Below are positions 1-22,926 of a stretch of 64,000 nt of DNA, piece after piece. Each line of letters starts with the position of its first letter. Position 1 is the stretch's first letter. Both the position numbers and the translations under genes were made by a program. The DNA lies in contig JASANE010017582.1 of NCBI GenBank assembly GCA_030248225.1, positions 1 through 64,000 of the forward strand, in the 5' to 3' direction. The notes under the pieces were generated by a model. It made no database searches, was not told where the DNA came from, and was given only the letters and a program-made list of their open reading frames with translations. The stretch comes from Trileptium ribeirensis (Eukaryota; Nematoda; Enoplea; Enoplida; Thoracostomopsidae).

Positions 1-3000
1 GTTGCTCATGTCACCTTTAGGGGCCGCTTTTATGATCGTGAACAAACGTGGTAAATGTATAACCCAGGCGTACGCACTTACAGTGGGCTCACGCATAGCG
101 AAAGGACATTCATGCCAAGTAGCTAAGTACTGGAAATAGTCATCACAGCCAATTTGATCAAATTTGCGTTTTAAAAGACCTAAATTCCACTTTGGACGAG
201 CCAGACACGAAAAGTCGAACTTTTAGGACACAGAAACAGGATTAGCCCAAATTTAGGGATATAAGAAGATAGCTACTGGAACCCAACAGGACGCCAGAGA
301 TACGGTATTTTGTTAAAATATAGTTCAAAGCCGCCAACTAGCAAGATTTGCCCAAAAAACATGGTCAAAATGCCTAAATCCAACCAAAATCACAAATTCT
401 GGACTTAAAATTGTCCAAATTGATCAGCACATCATTATCAAACTGTATCTGGTGCCCTAATTTTCAAAATATTTCATTCAATTTTCTTAACGTAGTCTAC
501 AGACAGATACGAAAAACTTCGGATTTTTGATTTTTCCTGGTTTGCGAGATATAGTCACTCAAATTCCGTTAATCGTGAAAAATGACTAAAATCGGTCTGA
601 AGTCCCAAAAACGCGTATATAACAGGTCATGTTGAACATGATAATAGTTCGTCACTCTTAATGTTAAAATAAAAATTATTTTATTTGATCCACTGTACCG
701 ATGCAGCTAACAAAAAACATTTTGTTTGGTTGGCAAGATTTCAGTTCAAGCAAAAATAAGTTAAAAAATTGTATTGCCAAAACTGACCAGTTTTTGGGCA
801 CAACACTGCTCAATCTTTGATTATCGAAAAACGATGAAGTTCCGCACCGACAATGGCTTAGGACACATCGACTGGTATCCAATCTAACACTATCACATAA
901 TATCGTTGACAAATGTGTGCTTGCTCCAAAAAAGTGTAATCTAATGACTAACTTCTGAAATGGTTATTTCGGTTTCGCAGGATCCGGCGGCCGGGTTTGG
1001 TCGTAATAGGCACCGTTGGACTCTTTTTTATATACCGATCCTATGGATTGATACTAAAACCACTCAGGTAAACCTACTTACTGATTAACTAGGTCCAAAA
1101 ACCTATTAAAAAATCTTCTTGAGAGCTATTAACAGTATATATAGTCTTTTCAGAAGCCTAGCCGAACCACAAGTTTGTGATTACCATCATGTGTCACAGA
1201 GAAGCCCCAATTTTGAGTAATTATATAGCTGAAACAGGCTGCGTTTGATGTATATGTATGTATACATACATCATCGTAGAACCTGAACCCATTGAAAAAC
1301 AAAACTTCGTCGACCCTAAACCCATCAAAAACAAACGTTAACGCATGAAATATTTTTAGGAATACAATTTTTATTCCCATTTCTCTCCAATTTTTGCCAA
1401 ATTTCGATAAATTTCTCGTATTTTTACCACTGTTAACCCTACTTTCGCTAAAATTTTACACATACAATTAGGCGGGGGCGGGTGTGCGCGGAGCCTTCAG
1501 GGGTAAATATGGTCTGGGAATAGGGTCCGACGCTTAAGAGGAGGCAACCCCATTGACACTTATGATATAGACCATTCTTGATGCACTGCATGCAGTACGC
1601 AACCAAACTAGTGAAGACTGGGTATATTCTGGAAATAAACCCACTGGAACACATGAGAATATATGAAATATATTATACGTGCTGTATGACCAAGTGATTG
1701 TACTCAACTTTCAGAACAAACCCATGTAGACCATTCGTGACGCCCTGCACGCAATACATAACCAAAAAATGAAAGTTAACATTTTGGAGAATTCGAGTTC
1801 TTTGACCATAAACTGGTAAGATCCATCACAAGGTTATATATAGTCAAGTTGGACGCTAGATAGTAAAATCATCGTATGCAGCATGTTTGACAACCTAATG
1901 ACGCTCGTTATAAGGTAAAAAACCGCAAAATGCCAAAATTAAAAAATCACTATATTTGGCAAAAGGTCGACGAAACATATTGCAGCCCACAATGATCCTA
2001 CATATTGTGGTGTTAGTAAACGTGTATATCTCGATAAACTGATTTCAGTTTGCCATTTTGCACAGGAAGATAGGGTTAGAGCTGTTCGATTTAATTAAAG
2101 TGCACATCGCCATCAGTTTTGCTATAGAAAAAGAAACTATTAGAAATCAGTCCACCCAAAGATGAGTTATGAATGACAGCGACAAAGAAATTTTAGGATC
2201 TCCCTCCTAGCACCCTCAGCTCCATTTCACCAACGTCTCCGAAGGACACTTTCGGGAAAACCTTTTCAGCTTCCGTACTAACGGTCAATACGACACGGGA
2301 TCAAACATCCGCCGGAACAACATTATATATATATATATATTGACAACACATACAAGGTAATTGTATAAATAAAGCTCGACGAATAATAATTTGACGCTAA
2401 CGCAAACATCCGATATTATAAAACAGAAAGTGATATAGATTTACATGTGTATATTAGGAAATAACCAGAATCGAAACCGTAAAAAGTTTAAAATGAAGAC
2501 GGAACCTGGTATAATAAATCTACACAATTAGTAAACAAACCAAGAAACAACAATATATGTATGTACTGTGGATTTTTCATGTTTTAAAATCGGACAATCT
2601 TTAAAATCTTGTATTACAATGATATGCTATTTTTTTCTGTCTGCTACCTTAATCGAGACTGAAGAATGTAAAAGTTTTAGAAATCGCAATTCGGTTTGTC
2701 TGGTTTTGAGATTCGTCAGCGCAGCAGAAATGTAATTAACTATGTATGCATCACAGGGTAAACTGCGCGACATTGTGCACGTAACGCTTTGATGTAGGCT
2801 AGATAGTTATGCTCTGCTTCCAATCGCCTCAATTTTAATAAACGTGTTACATGTTATTCCGTAAAGGACTTTAAATTATTGGTTTCTCCAATCCTGTAAG
2901 AACATTACTTTGCGCATGGTTTAACTTTCTGAACAGAATGTTACAATCTTTTTGGAGAGAGAGTTGTGATAGAGCTCCGCACATTTAAAACTAATCACAG

Positions 3001-3334
3001 GTAATTAGCAAGAATACAGTTTCTGGTTGCACAGCTGAGATAATATATACTTAAAACTCACACTGATTTACAATCTTATATATATTGACAAGTGCCCACG
3101 GCATTTCAAAGCACTAATAATTATGCTTAATACAACCTGAAGATGGGCAATTCCCACGGAGTTAAGATGAAGAATCCTACTGAGTTTTTGTCCTATGTAT
3201 TTACAGTTTAAAAGGCAATTTGTTTTAAATATATTTTGTTTTGTCTGCTTATGTTGGAACCTACTCAGGGTGTGCTCAAAAACGTATGTTTGAAACACCA
3301 ATGGTGCAAAAACGTGCAAAATTTTTAAAACCTG

Positions 3335-3385
3335 CACAACCGGAACATGATTTTCGCCGGAGCCTGAATTTCGGTTGCTCCATAA
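3335..3385. repeat. Decayed terminus of the CCGGTT hAT-like family
   Basis: The string ACCGGAACATGATTTTCGCC followed by a CGGTTGCTCC-like end matches, with a few changes, the inverted subterminal sequence of the intact element at 18793-19969, where the same order (CCGGAAC, GATTTTCGCCGGA, then CGGTTACTCCC) is seen. It therefore looks like the end of an older copy. The partner end was not located with certainty. Confidence 0.45.
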
Positions 3386-4362
3386 TATATGTAGATAAGG
3401 TAGCCACCGAAAATTCGATTCCGACCAAACTATATACCGGAATTCCAGTTGTGTTCCATTTGCGGTCCAAACATACATTTTGCATGTATACCGACAGTAG
3501 TAAACTTTTTTGACATCCAGACAAAAATTTTTTCCTTGTACTTATATATACGTGACGATCCAAAATGTTACATCTCAGAGTGTAATGGGCAACATTATAT
3601 ACATGTAAGCTGGAACTAAAACCGGAAAAATTGTTCTCCTTAAATTTGTACCAACAAAAAACGCCAGTTGGATGGTTGTTTGACTCAATCAGAGAGCAGT
3701 TTAAATTGAATTTGGTCCCCTAGATATGCAATAACAGAGTATGGACTATTTTAGGAAGATCAAGTGGCGAAATTGGAACGTGAACATGTGAGTACCTACA
3801 CAACATAAACAATACGGTGAAAGTCACATTTGAGCTATTGTTTTCTCAGAGCTATATTTTCGGATCCTTAACATTCATCGCAGAATGAGCGAATAACAAG
3901 ACGCGTGCAATATTAGCCGAAGAGAACGTTGAGCAATTTTCCTTCAGGGTTATCGACAAATATGATCAGGATTCCTACAGAATAACATACAGCAATCGTT
4001 TACCGACTACAACTTGCAGCGATGGGAAAAAGATGACATCTTGGCTAGGGTCATGTATATATATTCAGTGTGACACTAATTGACACAATGACGCATCGTG
4101 GAGCGCAACGCGTGCTTTATTGTCGTAATAGCGAACCTCGCAATTCGATAAGACTAAATAAATATTCGAAACTATTTAGGTTCCTGTGTCTTCTAAGTCC
4201 CATACATAAATACAATAATATCACGGTACATAGGTACAATGAGAACAATGTATCGGCCAGTTTCAACAACACATTTCTAAGCCAATGTACACATATTTTC
4301 TTAATTTAATAGGTCATGAGACTTATATAAGACCAGGTTCAGACTCTTGTTAAAATTTGGTA

Positions 4363-4381
4363 GTTCCGGTTCAGGTTACTC
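4363..4381. repeat. Possible second hAT-like terminus
   Basis: GTTCCGGTTCAGGTTACTCC has the order of the terminal repeat of the element at 18793 (GGTTCCGGTT then ACTCCC). It is short and could be coincidental. No partner or target duplication was identified. Confidence 0.3.
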
Positions 4382-4590
4382 CGTTATATACACAGTTCAA
4401 TTCAAACAAAATATTGAAGTGATTAAATTTTAATCATACAAAATATTAACAGTGGCATAAACTTGATGCACGACATAAAAAATGCCCAAAACCCAAACAG
4501 AGAATAGCAATATAACAATCGCACTCACGAGAGCTGGCACACACTGGATCGCCCGATACTGGCGTTCCAGCCCTTTAAGCAAGATTGTAC

Positions 4591-4645
4591 TTAAGGTGCG
4601 TATACATGATTTGTTCTTTTGTCAAGTCAGGTTACGATTTCAAAC
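4591..4645 (+). repeat. MITE-like terminal sequence (TTTAGGTGCG family)
   Basis: TTAAGGTGCGTATACATGAT followed by TTGTTCTTTTGTCA matches the termini of the elements at 12259 and 44281. The opposite end is not clear. The following ~900 bases share motifs with the interior of the 44281 element, so a degraded or interrupted copy is possible. Confidence 0.4.
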
Positions 4646-6129
4646 CCCATGTCCGCATAAAAATACCTATCGTACATGTATGCGGACACGCTCTGCGACA
4701 CAACAACGCGTAAACTGTTCATAGTTGACTATTTTATGATTTAGTATCGGACGTCACTGACCACGATCACTAAAAACGCGAGCGTAATATATTGTTTCTT
4801 TATCACACATGATATTTTTTACACATTCACAGACCGTGTACATAGGCACGGAGAAAATATGCTCATAACAACGTAGCAAATTCTTCCTAACCGATTTCTA
4901 GACGAAAACTGCAAAGTTCGCTTGCGTTTGCTTTCGTTCAAAAACACGAAAATGCCTGTTTTAGTTTTACGTTCGTTCGTAAAGGTGTGTCCTAACCATA
5001 AATGTTCATACGTGGAGCATCCCCTGAGACGTTTGACTTTCCCTCCTCTGGGTGTTACCACCTTCTCCCCCGTGGGAGGTAGCCTAATCCTCTTCTGAGG
5101 TTCCGCACCTCCACCTCCTTCTAGAAAGTGCACGGGAAATTTTGGCAAAATCGGGGGAGAATGGGCAAAAATTAGGAACGAATTGGCAAACATCGGAAGT
5201 AAATTGCAAAATAGAGAATTTTTATTCCAAAAAATTTATCCCCCTGATGAATTTCCCCGCCAACCGGCTGATCGCCCTTTGTGTCGACCTCGGCCCACCC
5301 CCGAGCACCCACCTGGGACTAAGTACCTCGCCCATCTACGGTCAACCGTGGTCTTGAATTTACTTTCGATGATGTTTTTCTTTATTTTCGTCCATGATCA
5401 TAGCTGTACGAATTTAGTATTGCCACTTCATGAACGCGAACACACGTGCGAAATCGGCACACGTACATAGATTACGTCCAGATATTTCAGCGCTTATGTT
5501 CGCTAAACGAGAATATACGCACCGACTACAGAATTATTGAGAACAGAAATTTTCAGTTTGGGATGTTGAACAAGTTACCATCGCGTACACACCTGAAATT
5601 TACCCACGACGTTTATACCAGGCACTCCTGAAAAAACATCGGCAGTGGTGAGACAAAAACTAAGCCCAGGGAAGGTTGACACGGGATTCCGTCAGTTTAC
5701 AACAATCAGATAAATTCTGTTCCTCCCTGCAATGGCACTATAATCAATGGTGGTGAGCTAAAAAATTGCAACTATTAATTATTGCTCGAAATTCAGTAAA
5801 GCTTATGTGTCGATGTTCTTCAGTACAATACGAAAAAACGGATATCGGCTAAACGTCAGAAAGCGTATTTCAAAAATCACCGGTTCAACATTATTTAAAA
5901 ACGTAAAAAAATATTAGAATTTCGATTGAAATACTTTACCTGCTTGCATGGTCGTGTCCTAAATCTCCTATGAGCACCCGTCACAACACTAGCGGCAATC
6001 CTGTTTCAGTGACGGCCCAGCTGTAATACCATGAAGGGATGGCCAACACATGCATCTCTACTACCAACTCTGATTTCATTAACACCAGCGATAGTCCAGC
6101 AAGTTAAATTAAATCAGATGCGTTTCATT
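4646..6129. other. Intergenic, 3' flank of the kinase gene
   Basis: No coding signal was recognised. A relatively C-rich patch (about 5035-5135 and 5240-5330) contrasts with the AT-rich surroundings. The end of this stretch is the 3' flank of the minus-strand kinase gene. Confidence 0.45.
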
Positions 6130-16229
<10,100 letters not shown>

Positions 16230-17957
16230 ACAAACCTAAAACTAGAATCGAGCTGTCTTGTGCCGTTATCTCAAACCCGCGGTGCATATATAATGCGCAA
16301 CAACACAATTATACTACGTTCATACTTGACTCATAGTCACTACCCTTTTTAACCAAAAACCGTTTAGTGAAGTTCTAGAGAGAAAACAAAGAATAAAAAC
16401 ATCTTCCGATAAGCAGGCCGTATTTATTCAGAAATCAGGCTTTCCCAAACTGCCTCCAACGTATCTGGAGAGAACCGAACTGGGGCTTCCCAGATCGGAC
16501 TGGAGAGGATAGAGCGGCACGCTAGTGGGTGAAAAATACGATTTCCAACCAGCTGAACTGGGGTGACTGAAACCCACGAAAATAGCATAACTGGTAGATT
16601 CACAGCAAATATATAATAATAATGGACGTTATATAGTGAAACTCTACAAATTGACGGCAATTATAGTGTGTAGCTCCGGAGGGCAAAAATTTAGGTATTT
16701 TCCGAGTCCTATGAGGAAAAATCGGCACATTCTTGGCCTCCATAGAAAAATTGGCCTATATTTAATCTTGCAAAAAAACTTGGAGGATATGGCGACTGAC
16801 TTGGGGGAAGCTAAAAATACCTGGGGCTGAGTTGAGGCCATCTAGAGAGGTCGAAATACCTGGAAAAGCCAGGTCGAAATACCTGGAAAAGCCCATAAAT
16901 TATAACGTCCAGTTTTATATATTAAGATAAGAGAGGTCACCTTTTTTAAAAATTTGTTCAACCATGTGAATGGGTCCACAGCTTACACCCCGACAAAGTC
17001 ACTCGCAGGACTATTCGCTACAAATACGGAGAATATCTTAGCTCATTCCGGAGTTATATAGGCATAGCCGTAATCAGTGCATTTATAAATATAATACTTG
17101 TTGCTCGTTTCAGGAATGGAATATGCCGGATAACATATCAATAATTCTGGTTATGCAAAATCACGCTTCACAATCTAACAAAGATCATGGCGAAACCCAG
17201 TGGTGATTACAATGAACGTCCAACCAACTAGGCCGCTGCGCCAAACGCCAGCGGCAACGACAGAATGTCTAAAATCGTGTCTACGTATGAGATACGGGCA
17301 TCCAACTATGACATGAGTTGACAGTTGAAAACCGCTTAGCACTGAGCAGTCTGTCGTGACTAGTACAATCAACTTGAGGCAAGGGGTACTGTACCATCGA
17401 AAAACAGTTTCGATATTTTCTTGCACTTGATCATCATCTATATATGTCATTGAAACAACTGGATAACGAAGTGGATGTCAATTCCACAAACTTGGCGAAT
17501 GCCTTCCGGGAACGCTGCAATAAATCATATGGCCGACTGAACGAGCCGAAAGTGTAAACATTAACGGCTTGCGATGGGTGAGCTGAAGTTTTTGTCAAAA
17601 TACCAATCCCTGAGCAAATCGCCAGGGGTAATAGCACTTTATTACTTTATCGTTTCTCAGTTGTCGAAATAGGTCTCCGTGGCATTAGCATTCCACTTTT
17701 AGGAAATAGCGCCCACTGCAATATTTGATGCTACAACAGTTATATTCGACTGAACCGCTACGGCCTCTCGTGCTCATAAAATACGCCAACACCGTCCATT
17801 GCAGTTCTTTGGTTTACTTCATGGTCACTGATTAGGGCTTGGAACGGCGACTACGCCATACTTCGAAATAACCGAGCGTATATCGTAAAACCAGGGCACC
17901 CCTGACAATTTGCTATCTAGAATTCTCCTGATTCGGTAAATTATAGCTGGACTTTCG
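16230..17957. other. Upstream of the kinase gene, no gene recognised
   Basis: This stretch may hold the promoter or leader exons of the kinase, but no element can be named. A 24-bp direct duplication (GAGGTCGAAATACCTGGAAA) lies at 16846-16893. Minus-strand open stretches at 17175-17637 have no recognisable domain. Confidence 0.4.
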
Positions 17958-18345
17958 ATATAGCGACATGGAGTCGGCATGGTGGTCCAAGAATGTCGAG
18001 CGCGTTTAACCTAGCATGGCGAAATTGTTGTCGATTCCAACAAAGCAGCAACTCATATAGCGACATGGAGTCGGCATGGTGGTCCAAGAATGTCGAGCGC
18101 GTTTAACCTAGCATGGCGAAATTGTTGTCGATTCCAACAAAGCAGCAACTCATATAGCGACATGGAGTCGGCATGGTGGTCCAAGAATGTCGAGCGCGTT
18201 TAACCTAGCATGGCGAAATTGTTGTCGATTCCAACAAAGCAGCAACTCATATAGCGACATGGAGTCGGCATGGTGGTCCAAGAATGTCGAGCGCGTTTAA
18301 CCTAGCATGGCGAAATTGTTGTCGATTCCAACAAAGCAGCAACTC
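17958..18345. repeat. Four identical 97-bp tandem units
   Basis: The unit starts ATATAGCGACATGGAGTCGG and recurs at 17958, 18055, 18152 and 18249 with no difference that I can see beyond the first bases. Each unit contains the small inverted repeat TTGTTG-TCGATTC-CAACAA. The perfect identity means either a very recent expansion or an assembly artefact. Confidence 0.95.
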
Positions 18346-18784
18346 AACTCGATGTCGAAGCTGGCACACACGAGGCTGCCCAAATGGGAATATTATAAAC
18401 CAAGACCATGAGTTGGTTGGTCGAAAAATCGTAACGTTTCCATGACTAAGTCATATACAAATGAATATGAAAAGTCCGAATGGATTCACTACTCACTTCA
18501 ACAGCTGCTGGGCTTTATTGAATAACCAAACGGTTAGGAACCAGACGCTCTCGAGTTTGAATGTCACGTACACCGAGTGTAGCTATTGCGAATTATCTGA
18601 GGCTATTGTCCAGTTTGTGATGTACGGAATCTCCGTCAAGAGTCTTTCGTAATGGTATGCGAAGTTGAAAGCAACTTCGCAAGGCTCAGATACGACTATT
18701 GTGACGTGAGCCCACAAATGGGCAAACGGGTGGAACCACTGCAGTCAAAAATGTCGTATATCCGCTAGCACTTGGACACCGAAT

Positions 18785-18792
18785 ATGGAGAG
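18785..18792. repeat. Left target-site duplication ATGGAGAG
   Basis: This 8-bp sequence abuts the left end of the hAT-like element and is repeated exactly at 19970-19977. Confidence 0.9.
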
Positions 18793-19969
18793 CAGGGAGT
18801 AACCGGAATTCCGGTTCCGGTTCCGGTTCCGGCGAAAATCGTGTTCCGGTTCCGGTTCCGGCAAAGGGCAAAAACCATACCGGAACCGGAATTCCGGTTT
18901 AAAAATTTTGTTTGAAATTTTCCACGTTTTTTTCTTCATCGTGTAATCCAAACATATGTAACATATATTATACAGTGATCAAGCTATACAACCAAGCAAA
19001 AGAAAAGATTAACTAACCAATTTGCCGTGTGAAACGTTAGTAAGGCACATAATTAGAGCAGGAATTTTTCATAATAACCTGCAGGAGTTTGTTAAATCAA
19101 AGCCAGGTCGATGCTTGTAGCAGCTATTTTACACATCCAGAAGTCTGTGGGATACGTTTGAATTAAACCGGTCCAACTCGGTAACAGAGCATGGCTTACG
19201 CAGAAGTACTTAGGGTATGCTTGGCTAACATAAATTGCGTCAAGCAGCCGCTAGTGCGCTTGTTAACTTGGTAAATCAGTCTAAATTGAAGTAAACTAAC
19301 ATTATCTGCAACGCAGCTAGAAACTCTTTCTTGGCAATGAACTGTATTTATTGAAACTGTGCGAGCAGCATCACAGTGTGTCTCATTTATAGCATTCTGA
19401 TTAGAAAGTTATCATCATGATCTAACTGACGGGCACTGTTTGTCCAACGCTAGCCTAAACAGTGTCTCTGACCACTGATCAGAAAATTACCTTCTATCTA
19501 TTATTTTCTCTTAGAATCATATAAACCAATAATTTTAAGTTTCCTACAGAAGAACTTGTAACAAACGTATGTGTAGTAAAGGGAGGCGACTGGAAACAGG
19601 GCGAAAGTATGTATTCTACGGTCCAAGCTGTGTAAGCACATTCGATTTGACGCAGTATACGCAATGGTGTATAGTGGAAGACATTTTTTGCTCTGAATGT
19701 CCAAAACCGACATATTTGATCGATAAATAAACATTATTAGCTTCCTCAGTCTCTTTAAAGTTTCAGAAAGGCAATAATACCATCGCAATACATTAAGTTT
19801 AATGTAAAAGTTATTTTTAATGCATTTAAATCCACTATACCTTCATTTCTTCCATCATCTGTTTTACTATATATAAATTTCGAAGACCAGGTTCCGGTTC
19901 CGGTTCCGGTTCCGGATCCGGTTTAAATGGACGGTTCCGGTTGCTGGTTCCGGTTCCGGTTATTCCCTG
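18793..19969. mobile_element. Non-autonomous hAT-like DNA transposon (1177 bp)
   Basis: The left end reads CAGGGAGTAACCGGAATTCC and the inverted right end CAGGGAATAACCGGAACCGG, an imperfect terminal inverted repeat. It is flanked by a perfect 8-bp duplication (ATGGAGAG). CAGGG-type ends and 8-bp target duplications are hallmarks of the hAT superfamily. Subterminal regions (18810-18895 and 19887-19960) are packed with GGTTCC repeats, in opposite orientation at the two ends, which are plausible transposase-binding arrays. No transposase motif was recognised in the ~1 kb interior, so it is presumably mobilised in trans. Confidence 0.88.
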
Positions 19970-19977
19970 ATGGAGAG
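19970..19977. repeat. Right target-site duplication ATGGAGAG
   Basis: Exact copy of the 8 bases at 18785-18792, directly after the element end TATTCCCTG. Confidence 0.9.
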
Positions 19978-20589
19978 CTATACATGCGACAAAAATAAAG
20001 CGAATTAGCCCCTTACAATTTTTGCCCGAAGGTTTTGGAGCTAATTTCGATGGCCGTTAGCATGAAGTCGACTACTGAGAACAATGCATATACTTGTCCG
20101 TTGTACTGATGATGATGACATCAACAGCGTGTCGAATAACAAATGTACAGTTCAACACATAAACAACACATCGGTATTAGCGCCATCTCGAAAAGAGACT
20201 TAGCGATAGAAAGCATGTACGATCATCCAATAAAAGTGTTCGTGATAAGTTTCGTTGAGTTTCACCTCCCATACCGCCTAAGAACAATGTGGCAGAATTC
20301 TCGGACTTTAAATAGAAGCGATTATACGTGAGTCCTCATTAGGAACATACACCAAAGTTGATCTTTCGTCAAAACTACTCGGTGAGAATCCTGCAATTAG
20401 TATTCAGAGTGAAGCGAACAGGAAAATGGGTCTCTACGTGTACGAGAGCAGTTGGTGTACGTGTACATTTGGCGATGTCGAGTGTTTGTTCGCGTCGGTC
20501 AAACACCATGCTGCATCGCAATTGGAGTCGTCGAGTATTTAAAGTACTCAATAAAAACGGCTTTCAAGCGTAAACTATAAGTAAATTGT
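19978..20589. other. Unassigned sequence before a LINE remnant
   Basis: No clear coding motif. It may include the decayed 5' part of the LINE that becomes recognisable from about 20590. Confidence 0.4.
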
Positions 20590-22417
20590 GAAGCTAAGTC
20601 ATGCAGGCGAGATCAAAGAGATCCTACGATTCACAACCTAACTCGATATAATGCAGCCCATGAACTGGTACATAGCGAAACTCAAAGGGCCAAAAAGTCC
20701 TTTGAAATCAAATTAGCTAGTCAAATAAAAATGGATTCCAAATCATTTTGGTTATATGTTAACAGATCGGAGCTTGGCACTTCTGCTATTGGCCCACTTA
20801 TTACCCATCATGGTCTTATATCAAGCCATCTGTCAATCGCCCAGGCATTCATCACATATTTCAGCTCCGTATGTCAACCGGAAGATATTTCCTAGATACC
20901 ACAAATTAGTCGAAAGACGCTGGCATCCATTAATACTGTAAATTTTTCTCCAGAACGCATCAAGAAAGCACTTAACAATGCAAAATCGCATACCAGCCCT
21001 GGCCCAGATCGCATACCGAACGTATTATTGAAGCATTGCTCAGAATCGTTATTGTTCCATCTATCTAATCTTTTCAGTCGCTGCCTTTTGGAGGAATACA
21101 CTCCATCTGACTGGCTAAAGGCAATAATATCTCCTATTTTTAAAAAAGGATCACGTCACCAAGTTGAAAACTACCGACCCGTAAGCTTAACATCGTCGAT
21201 ATGCAAAATCATGGAAAAATGCGTTGCGGAAGATCTTATTCATTTCGCAAACCGTCACTCTATTCTAAACAAGTCCCAGTATGGTTTCCTGCGTCAGCGC
21301 TCTTGCGAGCTTCAACTTCTAATTTTGATCGTTTCTCAAGTGCTGAATGAAGGCGACCCGTCATACGTAAAGCCTAATCCCCATCAGATTAATCAATAAG
21401 CTGTACTCTTACGGTATCATGGGTCATTTACTCGGATGGATCCAGTCTTTTCTGCGTAATCGAACGCAACCAGTTTCTGTTAACGGATGCATCAGCTCTT
21501 GGCATCCGGTTTCTAGCGGAGTAATTCAACGATCTATCTGGCAGTAACCCTTTTTTTATTTTATGTTAATTTCCTGGTTGATTATGCTACGAAAAAACTA
21601 TTTAAATTTGCCGATGATACAAAGATATGTCGCCGAATACTCTCACATCCTATGGACATCGCTGCAATAGACATGCAAAATGACATCGACAACTTAGACC
21701 AGTGGGAGCAAGATTAGCATATGTCTTTCAATGTTTCCAAATGAGCATGCTTGCATATTGGAGCTATAAATCCCGCTACCTGATGAAAGGCGACGTAATT
21801 CCATCGGTTCAGTCACAAATGGATTTGGGCGTTGTTGTCAGCAGAGACCTTAAGTCATCTCATCACTGTGGTGAAATTACAAAAAAATCCAACACCATCA
21901 TCGGACTTATTCGTCGACGTTTTGTGTCAATCAATCCAACAATTTTTGTTCCATCTATAAACCACTCATAAGATCTCGACTTGAGTACGCATCTACAGCT
22001 TGGTGTCCTTATTACGCCCGGGACATAAAACAACTGGAGGACACTCAGCGACGAGCAACCAAACTTGTTCACTCAATTGCACACCTTTCCTACCATGAAC
22101 GATTACGTTATCTCGGCCTGCAATCCATTGAAACACGCCACCGTAGATCAGAGCTTATTATGATTTATCGTATGATAAACGGCCTAGTCGACGCAAATAT
22201 CCTTCGTTACTTTTATCCCGCTCCATCCAGTGGTCTTCGTGGGCACCAATTCAAGCTACGACCCCGCTTTGCTCCGCGACGTAATTGCGCCAGATTCAGA
22301 TCTGCATACAGAAATGTACAGCTATGGAATTCTCTTCCGTCATCCGTTGTAGCTGCCCCAAGTCTGGCAGAGTTCAAACGTCGCCTAAACAATTCAAATG
22401 CACTACCAGATTTGTAG
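20590..22417 (+). pseudogene. LINE remnant, CR1/Jockey-like reverse transcriptase
   Basis: Successive frames read KKSFEIKLASQIKMDSKSFW, then IKKALNNAKSHTSPGPDRIP, WLKAIISPIFKKGSRHQVEN with YRPVSLTSSICKIMEK, and a catalytic block FADDTKICRR near 21603. The C-terminal part reads SRLEYASTAWCPYY, RRATKLVHSIAHLSYHERLR and IETRHRRSELIMIYRMING, ending at a TAG at 22415. SPGPDRIP, YRPVSLTS and FADD are the LINE reverse transcriptase motifs, and the tail is typical of CR1/Jockey/L2-like elements. There are several frameshifts and a damaged region around 21400-21560 where the SGVPQG motif should be. The 5' endonuclease is absent. Confidence 0.85.
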
Positions 22418-22922
22418 CTGTGGTGCTGGTGTCTCTATCCTGGTCTTACCTTTCAAAACGAAGCTCAATATTCACATTATAATTCAATCCGCATGGCCGA
22501 GAACAATCGGCCTGCCATCATCTTTTCCTGCGCAAGCAAATGGTCAAATTCAACACTGCACAATGGATGGTGGCTAAGAAGGTACATAACATTTTTCGCG
22601 AACAACCCCTACGTACTACTGTATCACAAATCGTGTCCACATACTTAAGGTGAAATCATAATCTCTGGATGTTTTGAGATCGTGAACTGGCCTGACAGAG
22701 AAAAACCCAGAGGTACGCACCTATCGTGGACTCACACACCACAAACCATGATGTTGCGCGCTTACCACGTGCAGCGTTTAAAGCAGTCAGATTTATACAA
22801 ATTATTTTAAGGATTAAACTCGGGTTTTGTAACTTCCTCGCGGAAGCTTAGATGACACATCGAACTTGGTTTTGATATATACATCTTAACAACTGCAAAT
22901 ACACACCGGCGTTTTATTTTTA
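22418..22922. other. Spacer between the LINE remnant and the LTR element
   Basis: This may contain the LINE 3'UTR, but no poly-A tail or simple 3' repeat marks the boundary. The stretch near 22680-22740 resembles the first bases of the window. Nothing else was recognised. Confidence 0.4.
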
Positions 22923-22926
22923 GTAT
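22923..22926. repeat. Target-site duplication GTAT, left
   Basis: Four bases before the TGTGACAG start of the 5' LTR. The same GTAT follows the 3' LTR at 35221-35224. Four to six bases is usual for Ty3/Gypsy integrases. Confidence 0.85.

Larger units (their letters stand above)
1..4590. other. Intergenic, no gene recognised
   Basis: No reading frame here shows a recognisable domain or intron-exon structure; the only long open stretches (3068-3563) overlap on both strands and look like chance. A short (AT)n run lies near 2323-2340. The first ~70 bases resemble a stretch near 22700 (shared AACCCAG-GTACGCAC and a CTCAC motif), so the window starts inside a dispersed repeat. Remnants of hAT-like termini at 3335-3385 and 4363-4380 are listed separately. 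Confidence 0.5.

Noticed and set aside
3068..3563. Open frames on both strands
   Set aside because: They overlap each other extensively, contain no recognisable domain and partly cover a decayed transposon end.
17175..17637. Minus-strand frames that might be a decayed retroelement Gag
   Set aside because: A faint likeness to Gag-type helical text was noted, but no diagnostic motif or neighbouring pol remnants could be found.
18686..18951. Minus-strand frames rich in EPEPEPEF or RNRNRNS
   Set aside because: These are translations of the GGTTCC hexamer array at the hAT-like element end, not proteins.
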